NCBI RefSeq assembly: GCF_028583425.1
Contig: NC_072793.1
Coordinates: 95,403,689-95,467,688 of the forward strand
DNA: 64,000 bases
Direction: 5' to 3'
Source: Eublepharis macularius
Lineage: Eukaryota; Chordata; Lepidosauria; Squamata; Eublepharidae
The position numbers and the translations under genes are program-made. Position 1 is the first letter of the stretch, and every line of letters starts with the position of its first letter. The notes under the pieces were generated by a model, which ran no database searches, had not been told where the DNA came from, and saw only the letters and a list, made by a program, of their open reading frames with translations. This document shows positions 1 through 11,319 of this stretch, piece by piece.

Positions 1-815
1 GTGGCTCATCACTACCCACAGAGATACATATTTAGAGATCTCATAATGAATTCCCAAACTACCACATATCTTAGTCTTTGGTCAGTGGTTGCCCTAGAAT
101 AAGGGCTAGTTGGGCAGCTGGACACCTGGAACTTAACATTCAATTAAATTTAAATTAATAAAGTAACTTCTAAAGTGTATCATATTTATATTTAGCTTTT
201 GTTGTTTCATATTGATTTATAATCCTCCTTCCATGTGTACCTTTAGACCCTCACTGTAAAATTTCTGGCTACAAGCTTGACTTTTATGATTATGTTTATT
301 ACTCATCACTTGTTCCATGCCACTTGTGAAAACACACAAACATTATCTTATTATCTGAGAGCCAATACTGGTAAATCTTTGCTTAACAGCTATGCTTGCA
401 GTCGGGGATGCCACTTCAGCTTTAATTGCATATGGGGAGATTTCAATGATGTGGAAAGATTCTCAGCAAGGCTTAAGTGCCTGCTTTTGGATACATTCAA
501 CAATTTCAGTGTATTTTAAAAGCATGTGTTGTTACTTTGTAGTATCTCATGTTAACCATACCAGTGCTATGAACACAAACGTCACCCATTTTCAAATAAA
601 GCATAGAGATTAGCATATAGGACCATCAATAGTTTATAAATTACCCTATCCATAGAACCAGAGATCTGGTAAGAAACATAGATGTTCCTGAAAAACTGAC
701 TGCATGGTTAGTCGTGGAATGCGGTACTGAATGGTCTCTTAAGTATTGCCATGCTTATAACCCAGTCAATGTCTTCTCAGAACTCAAATTAATTTCAGTG
801 GGACCAACTCTAATT
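1..815. other. No gene seen; AT-rich flank
   Basis: I see no exon, RNA gene or recognisable repeat here. Short reading frames lack similarity to any family I know and have no splice-site context. Confidence 0.5.
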
Positions 816-819
816 TAAT

Positions 820-1945
820 TTATTGTATTTATATTCCACCCTCCCCGCTTTCGCAGGCTCAGGGCAGATAACAGAATGTAAATATACACGTCATTAAAAA
901 CACCTTAAAAAACACAATAATCTCATCTACATCTATTATATATAAATAATTTAATTTTTTTTTAAAAGCAGCACATAGCAAAAGTTTAGTGTATCACACA
1001 GCAGTGTTACCAGAGCAAATCCATACTGTAATAATAAGTGTGGCAGCAGCATCTGCGTTCACATGGGGGAATAGTTTAACCCCCCCTCCACGGGGGGGGG
1101 GGGGGCACCGCTCAGCGTCAGCCATATGCCTGGTGGAATAGCTCCGTCTTACAGGCCTGGCGAAATGCAAGCAAATCTTGCCGGGCCCTAGTCTCGCCAA
1201 GGCAGAGCATTCCACCAGGCCGGGGCCAGGACCGAAAAGGCCCTGGCCCTGGTTGATGCCAGCCGGGCCTCCCTAGGGCCAGGGACATTTAGAAGATATT
1301 TTCCACTAGATCGAAGAGTCCTCTGGGGCTCATACGGTGAGAGACGGTCCCACAGATACGTCGGTCCCAGTCTGCATAGGGCTTTATAGGTTGACATCAA
1401 AACCTTGAACCTGATTCGGTACTCCACTGGCAGCCAATGCAGCTGGCGTAGCACCGGCGTAATGTGCTCCCACACCGGTGCTCTAGTAATGACCCGCACC
1501 ACTGCATTCTGTACCAGGTGTAACCGCCAAATCAGGCCCATGGGAAGCCCAGCGTAGAGCATGTTACAGTAATCCAGTCTACAGGTGACCATTGCTTGGA
1601 CCACTGTAGTCAAGTCGCGGGGAGATAAATAAGGGGCAAGTTGCCTGGCCTGCCGAAGATGATAAAAGGAGGACCTGGCAACTGCCTTGATCTGGTCCTC
1701 CATCTTCAGGGAAGAGTCCAGAATCACCCCCAGGCTCCTAACTCTCGGGGCCAATGTAAGTGGTGCCCCATCAAGTGTAGGAACCCGGGGTCCCGAAGCC
1801 ATCTCCCCACAACTCACATACAGGATCTCCGTCTTCATGGGATTCAATTTCAGCCGACTTTGTCTCAACCAACCAGCCACAGCCTCAAAAACACGCTCTA
1901 GGACATCAGGGGTCGATCCAGGCCGCCCGTCCAACAACAGATAAA
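820..1945 (-). mobile_element. 5'-truncated L2/CR1-like LINE (reverse transcriptase end plus 3' UTR)
   Basis: On the minus strand a 249-residue frame (1937 to 1188) carries the C-terminal part of a non-LTR reverse transcriptase. Visible motifs are MKTEILYV, the block VRSLGVILDSSL, CRLDYCNMLYAGLP and HITPVLRQLHWLPV, which are typical of L2/CR1-clade LINEs in reptiles and fish. The endonuclease and the YADD-type catalytic core are absent, so the copy is 5' truncated near 1945. Downstream on the minus strand lies the 3' UTR, with a CCAGGGCCAGGGCC-type G/C-rich stretch. It ends in a CCCTGAGCCTGCGAAAG-type tail followed by AT-rich DNA near 820, and contains a run of about 14 G (plus strand) near 1092. 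L2 versus CR1 cannot be settled by eye. Confidence 0.85.
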
Positions 1946-2030
1946 TTTACTGTGTGCCTAAGATTACAGTTTTAATGACAATTAGGTGGTGCACAAGAAT
2001 TAGGGGCTATTCCAGACACTCTCACTCTTC

Positions 2031-2075
2031 CCGTCCCTCCCTCCCTCCCTCCTTCTCTTCCTTTCTCTCTGGCAC
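2031..2075. repeat. Pyrimidine-rich simple repeat (CCCT)n/(CTTT)n
   Basis: A short run of CCCT and CTTC/CTTT units on the plus strand. It is low-complexity sequence only. Confidence 0.7.
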
Positions 2076-2609
2076 AATAAATGTACAAGCATTTATTTCC
2101 TTGCTAAAAGGAATCTAAATGGATTGTCTCAAAGTCATAATGCTATTCTGGAGATGTTTTATTTTTCCAGCACTTAAATGCAATATTTTGTCATTAGAAA
2201 AATGTGCTTTTCTTTCCAACTTGGATGCACATTGCCACGTGAAATGCGACTGTGTGATGTCATTGGGGACTGCCTGTGACATTGTTACTGATGAGCAATG
2301 TAACTGCCCTGGTTTATGTCTGTTCTGTTTTGTGACCTTTTCAAAAGATTTTTAAAAAATTCTAGAGAGGCTAAGTGGTCACTTATTGTACTGCTCAAAT
2401 ACCAGGATAGTTTAAAATCAGAACTGGTGATCCTTAACAAGGCTACCATTCCTCCCCAGGACAATGGCCCAGCAAATCTTTAATCTTTTGCTTCTATTTA
2501 GTGTTTTAATTTAGTTCTATACACTCCTTTAGCCAAGTCTAATGTTTTTTAAAATGACTGGGAAGCTGGAGTCAATGCATTCTGTTGCGGTGGGAAGGGG
2601 GAGCTTTCA

Positions 2610-2835
2610 GTGCTGATTCTGGATCTGTGGTAGACCCTCAGCTTGGCATGCAGAAAATCCCGGGTTCAGTCTTCAGCATCTCCAGTTAAAAGGACCAGGT
2701 AAGTAGTAGGTGATATGTAAGCTCTCTGTCTGAGCATCTGGAAAGCCACAGCCAGATGCAGTGGACAAGTCCAACTTTGATAGACCCATGGTCTGACTCA
2801 GCATGAAGCATCTTCATGTATGTGTGTATTGCTCA
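2610..2835 (+). mobile_element. tRNA-derived squamate SINE
   Basis: The stretch reads like the common lizard and snake SINE. A tRNA-like head holds CTTGGCATGCAGAAAATCCC and a B-box-like GGGTTCAGTCT. It is followed by the spacer CATCTCCAGTTAAAAGGA and a body ending in GTCTGACTCAGCATGAAGC and CTTCATGT. The copy is diverged. Its exact family name is not certain to me. Confidence 0.65.
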
Positions 2836-2853
2836 AGGGCTCCTTGAGCAATA
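2828..2853. repeat. Short perfect hairpin
   Basis: TATTGCTCAAGG and its exact reverse complement CCTTGAGCAATA flank a two- or three-base loop, giving a 12-bp stem just after the SINE. No poly-T follows, so it is not a terminator. It may be chance or a MITE tip. Confidence 0.4.
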
Positions 2854-2859
2854 CAACTT

Positions 2860-3500
2860 CAGTGGAGACCCTTAACATGAAATGGACAAGAATTTTCTCA
2901 TGTTGTCTATAACCTTCTGGGGTGTTCCATACAAAGTGGGAATTGCCATACTGGTCTTAAGGCCCTGGGAATTACCAAGCTTCTGCCTTAAGAGTGTATA
3001 ATATCTGGGGATAGCACAAGCTAAGGCAAAAGGTCTCAAACTTCAGCAAACTGGGGATTTGTCTTTGGACTGAAAAATGTCAGGGCACCTCCAACCCCCT
3101 CCTCCTTCACAGATATCTCTCAAACACCAAACAACTCCTTTCAAGCTCTGCCTGTTCCATGGATGCTTTTATGGTCTTGCCTGAGGATCACATGTTACAC
3201 TTTAAAAGCACATTTAAGTAACATGTTTTTATTATCTGAAAATGACCTATAAGGTCAAATCTCAGAAGGTAGCTGATTTATAGGGTCACAAAGCAAAAAG
3301 CCCTCGCCCAAATTCTAGTCAATCTCTCCCCTTGATTGCAAGGAACTTTTCACTGGAGACAGAGACTTTTTATTAGTTAACAATGTCTAGCCAGAGGCTG
3401 GCTGAACAGAGCTCTCATTGAAACAGGAAAAGAAAAGAGTCACACAAAACCTGAATGTTTGGTATTTGGCTGAAAACCACCTTTCACTATTATGATCTAT
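2860..3500. other. No gene seen
   Basis: Unremarkable intergenic DNA without recognised repeats, exons or RNA genes. Confidence 0.45.
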
Positions 3501-3503
3501 GGA

Positions 3504-3600
3504 TTTGAACATAAAGAACATAAGAAGAGCCCTGCTGGGTCAGAGCTGTGGTCCATTTAGTCCAGTTGCACTTCTCTCTATCTATAGTGAAATCCTTTGC
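3504..3600 (+). repeat. Squamate interspersed repeat fragment (AACATAAGAAGAGCCCTGCT type)
   Basis: AACATAAGAAGAGCCCTGCT followed by GGTCCATTTAGTCCAG is a phrase repeated very widely in reptile genomes as part of a SINE-like repeat. Only about 100 bases remain, and the family is not assigned. Confidence 0.45.
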
Positions 3601-3604
3601 AGCC

Positions 3605-3749
3605 AGGGCTGCCAGTCCCCCGGTGGGGGCAAGGGATCACTTGCTCCCATCCTTTGCCCTCCCTGCCACCACTCACCTGGCTGGCAGGGGGAAAAGGCTG
3701 GGAGCGGTGGATCCCCCACCCCCACCCTCACCAGGGGACTGGCAGTCTT
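3605..3749. mobile_element. Short hAT-like MITE
   Basis: The left end reads AGGGCTGCCAGTCCCCCGG. The right end, reverse complemented, reads AAGACTGCCAGTCCCCTGG. These are inverted ends of the same style as the larger MITEs at 10358 and 11092. Length is about 145 bp with a G/C-rich core. I could not find a convincing 8-bp target duplication. Confidence 0.55.
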
Positions 3750-3754
3750 AATAG

Positions 3755-4030
3755 AGACTGTAGGCTATTCTACTGTATGCTATCTATTGCTGTGAGTATG
3801 TTTCTACTGGGTGGTTTCAGCATTGTTTAATATGTCAGGTTTAATTGCTTATGCTCTGTTTCAGCATTGTTTCAGCTCTGCATCAGATTTCTACTTGTTT
3901 CCAAGTTTCTGTAATGCATTTACATGGTTTATTGAATCTCCAAGCTGTTGATCATATTGACATACAATTTATTGAGTCTCAGTGAGAAAGGCAGACTAGA
4001 AATAATGTAAATAAATAACATAAATAAACA
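3755..4030 (+). mobile_element. LINE 3' end (L2/CR1-like)
   Basis: This region shares long phrases with 26480-26815, including TGCTTATGCTCTGTTTCAGC and GAGTCTCAGTGAGAAAGGC. It ends in an AAATAAATAA tail. It is a 3' UTR-only copy of a LINE whose tail is also used by the MIR-like SINEs of this window. Confidence 0.6.
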
Positions 4031-5170
4031 AGTAACTATGATCATATAAAGACTAAAACAGGAGTCCAGTACCACCTGCAAACTAACAGCATGTATTCCA
4101 ACGTAAATTTTTGTGAATTAAGTCCATTAGACTGATTTATATATACAACAAAAAGGTGGTGATGGAGGAGATGTCAGAAAGAAAGACCGGTTCAAACAAG
4201 GTCCAGTCCAGAGAGTAATCAGTGCACTAAGAATGGGTGTGTGGCACTCCCAGTTATAGTCAGATAGGCAAAATGCAAAACCTAGTGCGAGATTAAATAA
4301 AATAAGCCAGTACATTAGGAAATTACAAAGTATAAACTACAGTAATTAACATCACTAAGGGGTGGGATATGCAAGGTATTACCACCTATAGTGAGTAAGG
4401 AATTGTGTCAGGGCAATGACTTCTTGGTTTCACTCAGCCAATTATATTTTTTATTTACTTCATTTGTATTTTGCCTTTCTCACAAAGAGTAGCCAGGTAA
4501 GTAAATAGCAGCCTGATATGTCAATATCCTGGTATGTCAATAGTGATCTGCACAGCAGCAGCATATCTAGAAGGAGCAGGGAAGGGGGAGCATGAAAAGG
4601 GAAGTCTGATGTCATACGAGGAGCCTCTTCCTCTCTAGAGGGGAAAGGATTGAGGCCAATAGGATTAAACTGCCCAACTGTAGGCACAGTTTACACTGCT
4701 AGGCTTTAAAATGCAACACATTTTGTGAAAGAAGGAATATATCGAAGGAATAAAATCAGAAATGTCAGACTAGCAATCTTAGCCATTTTCTTTTCAAACT
4801 CTCTACAATCATGGCAATTTTTTTAAAAAAATGTAATATTAATGGAACATGACTGCATTTATGGCCCATTTATTATTTATAAGCAGATGCTTAACTGCAG
4901 AAGTCAAGTAATTACAATCAACTGAGAGCATGAATAAATTAAAAGCCATTCTTCCTCCAGGCCTTCTACATGTTTTATTTTTTGGTTCCTTCAATTATTT
5001 CCATCTCACTTCTGAAACACATTTTCTTATGCTTATTCTGGTTTTTATTTGTCACTCCACTTCTGTCATCTCTCTGCATATTCTTTATAACTTGTATTGT
5101 GTTAAATAAAAACAAAGGAAAAGATGCAAAACCTTACAGATAAGCAAAAGGCAAATACAGAAAAGGAAGG
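4031..5170. other. No gene seen
   Basis: No exon or RNA gene. A fragment near 4035-4150 resembles, on the minus strand, the reptile repeat phrase GGTGGTACTGGACTCCTG. The rest is featureless to me. Confidence 0.4.
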
Positions 5171-5174
5171 AGAC

Positions 5175-5390
5175 AGTATTTTGCTGCCCTGATCTGGATG
5201 GCCTAGTCTAGCCCAATCTTGTCAGGTTTCAGTCAGCCCTGGTTAGAACTTGGATGAGAGATCACCAAGGAAGTCCATGCAGAGGAAGGCAATGGCAAAC
5301 CTCCTACGCTCACCTTTCACCTTGAAAACCTTTGATGGGGTCACCATAAGTCATCTATGACTTGAGGGCACTTTATACACACAATGCTTT
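5175..5390 (+). mobile_element. 5S rRNA-derived SINE with BovB-like tail
   Basis: The head is a decayed 5S rRNA: CCTGATCTGGATGGCC, then CAGCCCTGGTTAGAACTTGG and ATGAGAGATCACCAAGGAAG, corresponding to the internal promoter region of 5S. The body GAAGGCAATGGCAAACC follows. The 3' end GGGGTCACCATAAGTC...CTTGAGGGCACTTTA resembles the end of BovB LINEs, which presumably mobilised it. A second copy lies at 28365-28560. Confidence 0.75.
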
Positions 5391-5394
5391 TGCT

Positions 5395-7710
5395 GACCCC
5401 TCCTCCCCAACCCCTAGTAATGTGATACATATAATTTACAAAGTCTCCCTGATTCTCAGAGAGGATTTTCAGAACATGTAGCAGGCTGCTGGGGGAACTC
5501 CATCAGCTCCCCCCATGAGATTTTCTGCTCGATTCAACCCATTGGATTCCCCACCCCCGCAAAACCTGACCTTAATTCCAATCATTCCTAACATAAAGAC
5601 AGTAATACTTTCCCAGGAAATGACTGCTTTGCTATCAAGTCATCTGCAAAAAATTTTACAGTCTTGTCTACCTTTTCTTAAAGAGGTGAAACCTACCAAA
5701 ATGTCGTTTGTGTTAATAGAAATAAGGCAATGCAAGGATTGTTAACTCTGACAACTATTATCAAGGCTCACAAACGGCACCAGGTACTCGTTGCCATAGA
5801 ATTTTAGAGACTGGATGAAGGCAGCAGAATCCAGACAGTGATTAAATCATCCTTCTCCGTTATTCATACTTAGGACATTATTTCATGTTCCTTTGTCTGG
5901 CTTATTCAGGCTTTTTCTGGCAGAATACCTTTCAGATCTGGTCGCCAACAATAATGTCTATGACATCCCTTCCATGTATCTTAACCTCTCCTTATATGTG
6001 GGGTTGTGTATGGAGAGTTAGAAATGATTGGCTGGTTCCTTTCCCCTTCGTGCTCTCAGTTTCCTAGTCCCAGCTTGCTTCATGCTGAGCCAGTAGGCTG
6101 AACATAGTTTAGAAAGATCAGAATCCTTTGTCTCCTCTCTTCACTTTCTCTTTTCTTTGACTAGCACTCTCTCTTACCTTTCTCATCAATCAGATTTTTC
6201 TTCCTGAGCAGGGAGGGACATCTTGACTGGAGATCCCTCCCTACAGTACAGGAGTCCAGATTAGTGGTGCCCTGACTGCTCTTGCCAGCGAGGATATACA
6301 TTCAAGAACTTTGCGTGTGCCTGGGGGGTGGGGGGAGGCACTAATAAAATGCACCTGAAAGAACAAAGAGTTTCACCCATTTTCCATAGTAAAGGAGAAT
6401 TCTGTGCTCCCAAGATTTGCAACAAGACACCCAGAGAAGGGAGATTGAGAACTTTTTCACCCCTTGCACATTCCAATCCAAAGAGGGAGGGAAAGGGTTC
6501 CCTGAGCTGGGCCTGTCACATCAGAGCACCTTACATTTGAATACCTTTGGTAGTACAGGAAGGGTGATTGATTTGATAAGTTATCATTTCTGACACAGTA
6601 ATGGGCAAATGGTGTTGCCTGAGTAGAAGAGTGAATTGCCCTGAGATTGTTTATGTAAAGGAAGTTCCCAGTACCTTTGGTCATATATTTTGGCCAACGC
6701 ATTAAGTGAGCTCTGCATCAGAAGATGCTTGGACTGATGCTTTCCAGATAGTTCGTAGCTGTTCTTCAAAGAGGCTTTGGTCAGGGGTCCAGATTTATGG
6801 CTGTAGCGGAGACATCTCTGCAGTTGTGGATGGCATCAGTGGCTAAGGGGCCCCCTCTAAACCTTGATCACATCATCCTGGTGTCTTGAAGTCAAAGAAT
6901 ATATACCTGAGGATATGTGTGTGCTTTCCCATGCCTTGGTTTATCGTGGTACAACAAAAGCTCTCTTGTGGACGCTATTAAGCAACAATAAACTAATTTA
7001 CTCTCATTTAAAGTGCTCAGTGCTCAACGTGCAAATTCCAAAGAACTGTTACAGTCATAAATACACAATGATACAATCAATGGTTACACATAAATCAATT
7101 CTGATCAATTCACGTAACAAATCAATCTATACACATATCTAAGCAGTCTATAAAGTCTAAACAGATTTTACTGCTCAACTTTGTTGTAGTTCTATTCTCT
7201 GTGGTTTCAAGGCCATTAATTCATAAGTATCATGGCTCAGTCCAATCAGATAACATTAGTCAGCTTCTATGCAGTGCAGAAAATTTTAATATTGCCCGAC
7301 AAACTGCCAGCTCAGGTTTGTTTTGCCTCTATCAGCTTTCTCAAGAGCAAGACAAACCATTAGACTCTTATTTCTGACCTCAAGCGCGTTGCTTGCAAGT
7401 TGCAAACGACCTGTTATGACAATCAAATGGTCGCCTTTTCCACAGTGGGGTGGGGTTTGTTGTGGACCAAAGGATCCTTATGGGGGTGCACCCATACTGG
7501 TCTTTACGGGGAGTTTCTACATTGGGCCACAAAATAACCTCCTCTCTCTTCTCATAATTTCCCTTGTGGTGCTCTAGCTTGCCACAAGAAATGATGTGTG
7601 AATGCCCTGCTTTTTCTGTCATGACCTCTCTTCTTGAGTTGCTGAAGGGTAAAGGTCCCATCACAGATCGCCAGAAGGCCTTTCTCATTCCTCACCACCT
7701 CTAGGAGTTG
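5395..7710. other. No gene seen
   Basis: No conserved exon, RNA gene or clear mobile element. Open frames here are short and show no splice context or family motif. Confidence 0.4.
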
Positions 7711-7715
7711 AACAG

Positions 7716-7833
7716 TGTAGTCTTAAACAGTTATATGCTGCGAAGTCTAAGTCCTATATCCTATTTATATAGGATATTTATGTCAATGGGGTTAGAAGGA
7801 TGGACTTTTGCTTAGGATTGCACTATTGCTGTC
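7716..7833. mobile_element. Small MITE (AGTGCAATCCTAAGC type)
   Basis: The left end AGTGTAGTCTTAAACAG and the reverse complement of the right end AGTGCAATCCTAAGCAA form diverged inverted repeats around an AT-rich core. The core contains the palindrome TCCTATTTATATAGGA. Phrases of this type recur at about 21130, 29210 and 31180. Superfamily not assigned. Confidence 0.5.
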
Positions 7834-7914
7834 TGCCTTGATGTCCTCAAACCATATGTTGAACTAGGACCTGCTTAAGCTGTTTTGCTGTCCCAAGCAA
7901 AAAGATAAAAATTT

Positions 7915-8010
7915 CCTGTCCTTTAAATATTATTATTAGTCCACCTTTCTCACTGAGATCCAAGACAGATTACACAGTGCAAGTAAAAAAACAATATAAT
8001 CAACAGCTAG
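7915..8010 (-). mobile_element. LINE/SINE 3' tail fragment
   Basis: Plus-strand TATTATTATTAGTCCACC then TTTCTCACTGAGATCCAAG is the reverse complement of the shared LINE/SINE tail seen at 3960 and 24900. Only the tail survives. Confidence 0.5.
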
Positions 8011-9770
8011 GATATTCATTGAGCCAAGTACAATAATGAACAGTAGTTCAGACATTCAGTGAAAGAGATACAGTATGTGGAAATGAACAGTTGAAGCTTT
8101 TCCTGGCATAAAAATGAAAAACATCATGTGGCTAATTACATCATGTTAAGCTTCTGTTAAAGGGACAATCACTTGTTTCCAGGCCTGTTTGCAACCCTAC
8201 TAGCACATTTTATATACGACAGCAGCAGGTGGCGGGGGTGGGAAAACTATTAAGAGTTTTCCTGATAGCAGCCCCCTTTCCCTTTTCTGGAGGGTATTGG
8301 CTCTCTTTCCATTTAATAGCATGGAACAAGGGGCAATTTGGAAAACAGGGGAAGGGCATAATTGTTCTCAGATTCTATGACCCAAAGGTCTGGGGTAGGG
8401 AAGGAGAGTATTGCGTTCTCTCTAAAGCATTTTCCTACTTAGCCTTTGCATTGCTCATTGCATCAGGAGGCTCTGGCTGCTGCTCCTTATGAGGGGCATA
8501 CAGCTTCTGAAGATTAATCACAGTTCTGTTCATAGCAGGATTGCCTCTCTCCTCAAAGAGAGGTGAGTATGTGGTGGACATGTAAGAAAGCATGAAAATA
8601 TTGGATAAAGACACATGAAAAGATGCAGAAGATTTTCAAGCTCAGATTTGAGCTAAATCCAAAAACACATGTTATTAAACATTTACCAAATAATGTCAGG
8701 AAAGAAGAGAGACCCTTTTCATTACATGATGACAGCAGCAAGAGGAATATATGCAGTGAAATGGAAAGCAGATTATGTGCCCTGATGTGCCAGAGGGATA
8801 GATAAGATCTATAAATATGCATCAGTGGCTAAATTAACTACTTATATACATAATAAACCAATAACTGAATTTTGGGAAAATGGATTTCTTTGACTACTCA
8901 GGCTAAAATTAAGATTAATTAAAGTAACGATAAAAAGATAAAACACAGAGAAATGATTTAACTAAAATAGTTGTTATTAAAGTATGTATGTATAAGTAAC
9001 CAATGAGAGGGAAGGAGAGCTATTACACAATTAAGTGTTATTATTATATATTCTGATTGTTTCTATTAGTTTTATCTAATTTTAAATGTAGTGCTTGTAA
9101 AAGTTTTTATGCACTTTCGATTGCTATATCTTTTCTTTTTTCTATATTAAAAAAGAGGTGAGAAAAAGAAGAGGCCCAAGCTTGCTTAAGAAAGAGAGAG
9201 AACTGGAAAGTCATTTGGATGTCTCTATGATAGGACACTATGACTGACTAAGTATGAAGAAAGCACTAAAAGGCACAAACATTAACAGTGGCCATTGCCA
9301 ACAGGTTATGAAAGCAAGGAACATGACAACTATTTCACAGATGCTCAAGTGTAATCACTGATGGCTAAAAGGTAAAATGAACAAAGCCATGCATATACCT
9401 GAATGGTAGGTAAGGACAGGGAGATGTTAGCTAGAAAATTCAAATTATGGGTTAATGAAAGTACAGTTTACATAAGTCTGAAACGATACATGGAGGACAA
9501 AGCTAAATGTGGGTGTCAGAGTGTCTGTTTGATATTTTAATAATGAAGGTTCCAGTGCATTGAAAATCAAAGTTGTAAATACTAATCAGTCAATTAGGAA
9601 CATCCTCACTACTGAAATCTCAAACACTTATAGGACATTCCGATTTTAAGTTTGCATATAACAGAAGATGTGATTTGCATTCACATGTTGCCAAATCAGG
9701 AAACGGTGAAAATTCAGTTTTTTAAAAATTTTACTTTCAATCTTATTCATCACTGTACCAGATCTTTAAA
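8011..9770. other. No gene seen
   Basis: AT-rich intergenic DNA. I recognise no exon, RNA gene or repeat with confidence. Confidence 0.4.
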
Positions 9771-9789
9771 TAGCTGTGCCACAAATCTG

Positions 9790-10137
9790 ACTCTTTGCTG
9801 CCATCATGTGGCTCGTTGGTTTCCAGCATTCTCGAGATGTGGCCCACTCCCACATTTTTCTCTTTATTGATTATACTGTGACTGCTGTTATTGACCAGTC
9901 ACAGTACAGTACTTATTCCTTTAACAGTCCTTCCTCTGCCTGCATGCCTGTGCTTGTGAGCATGCACATGTGCTCACACACCATGTATTTTCAAATTTCT
10001 GCTTGTTTTTGAATTTCTGCAACCCATGCCCTACTGTATTGTTCACTGCCTTGTCCTAGCTGTTGACTGCATTGACTTGCACTGTGTGATCTACTTTGAG
10101 ACTAAGTGAGGAAGGTGGATTATAAATAAATAAATAA
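9790..10137 (+). mobile_element. LINE 3' end (L2/CR1-like)
   Basis: A T-rich 3' UTR with phrases such as TACTGTATTGTTCACTGCCT and GCACTGTGTGATCTAC ends in GAGGAAGGTGGATTATAAAT and an (AAAT)n tail, matching the other LINE ends of the window (14540, 24600, 26480). No coding part remains. Confidence 0.55.
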
Positions 10138-10357
10138 TCAAGACCTTGGGACATCCACTTCCTATAAGATTCTGTCTAAGGCCTAGTATGGACTGAGTTG
10201 GTAAACTCATGCTTGGCCTGGGTCACTTCAGTGGCAGGTGCATTTCACATGCAAAAAAAAAAATCCTTGTCAGGGAGGAGAATTCTAAACTAACTTTCTC
10301 CCCAGTATGTTTATTTTCTTTGTGGAGGAAATGTTTTCTTTGGTGGAGCATATCAAG

Positions 10358-10937
10358 TAGGGCTGCCAGACAGGGTCCAGAGAAATACTGGACCTGGGAG
10401 GGGGGCAGCACTCACCTTATATTTGTTATTTGCACGCTCACTCCCAGCCTCCAGCACGAGGACATTACTACTGGTGTGATGTCATCACACCACCTCATTT
10501 CCAGAGCAGGCAGGCAGGCCAGTCACTGCTGGGTGGTGGTTCCCAGGAAGGTGGGCGGGCTGGTTGCTTTCTGCCCTGGCAGTGGTGGTGGCATGAAGGA
10601 GGGCAGGCAGGCTGGCTGCTCTCTGCTCCGGCAGCGATGTACAGGAGGGCGGGCAGGCTGCTGTCTGCCTTGACAGTGGTGGTGGCATGCAGGAGGGTGG
10701 GCTGGCTGGCCACTCTCTGCCCCAGTGATGACGGCACACAGGATGGCAGGTGGTGGAATACAGGAAGGTGGGTGGGCTGGCTGCTCTCTGCCTTGGCAGC
10801 AGCATGCAGCACAGGTGGGCGGGCTGCTCTCTGCCCTGGCAGCGGTGAGGTGTCTGGCATTTCAAATGTTTTCCCCCCATACATTCCTAAAAAAACCCTG
10901 GACTGTCCAGGTAAAATCCAGACACCTGGCAACTCTC
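10358..10937. mobile_element. hAT-type MITE with minisatellite core, perfect 8-bp TSD
   Basis: The element begins TAGGGCTGCCAGACAGGG and ends CCAGACACCTGGCAACTCTC, so the ends are inverted (GGGCTGCCAG / CTGGCAAC). It is flanked by a perfect 8-bp duplication ATATCAAG at 10350-10357 and 10938-10945, the hallmark of hAT insertion. Between about 10500 and 10850 the core is a degenerate minisatellite of roughly 60-75-bp units built around GGCGGGCTG, CTCTCTGCCCTGGCAG and GTGGTGGCATG, about six copies. No transposase is present, so it is non-autonomous. Confidence 0.85.
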
Positions 10938-11091
10938 ATATCAAGTAATCCACTAGTCTGTAGTATACCCAGACACAGGTTAATCACATCTTTGAACATT
11001 AGATCTACAATAAATCTGGCCTAATGTTTAGATTTAGGTTAGGTGTAAAAAGCATAAGACATATATGCACTTGGAGACTATATATTCCCCC

Positions 11092-11309
11092 TAGGGTTGC
11101 CAAGTCCAGGTTGGGAAATACCTGGAGATTTGGGGGTGGAGCCTGGAGAGGGCAGGATTTGGGGAGGGGAGGAGCCTCAGTGGGATATGATGCCATAGAG
11201 TTTACCCTTCAGAGCAGCCATTTTTTCCAGAGGAACTGGTCTCTGTTGCCTGGAGATCAGTTATAATTCTGGGAGATCTCCAGCTATAACCTGGACACTG
11301 GCAACTCTA
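11092..11309. mobile_element. 218-bp hAT-type MITE, family A
   Basis: The inverted ends are TAGGGTTGCCAAGTCCAGG and, at the right, CTGGACACTGGCAACTCTA. The flanking 8-mers ATTCCCCC (11084-11091) and ATTACCCC (11310-11317) match at 7 of 8 positions. A copy of the same length and sequence style sits at 57890-58108, so the family is real. It contains GGAGATCTCCAGC-type phrases near the right end and no coding capacity. Confidence 0.85.
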
Positions 11310-11319
11310 ATTACCCCCC

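Noticed and set aside
5175-5390. 5S rRNA gene
   Set aside because: Too diverged, and it continues into a SINE body and tail. It is a 5S-derived SINE.
10209-10948. Overlapping open frames of 99-172 residues on both strands
   Set aside because: They are produced by the repetitive core of the hAT MITE, which lacks stops in several frames.
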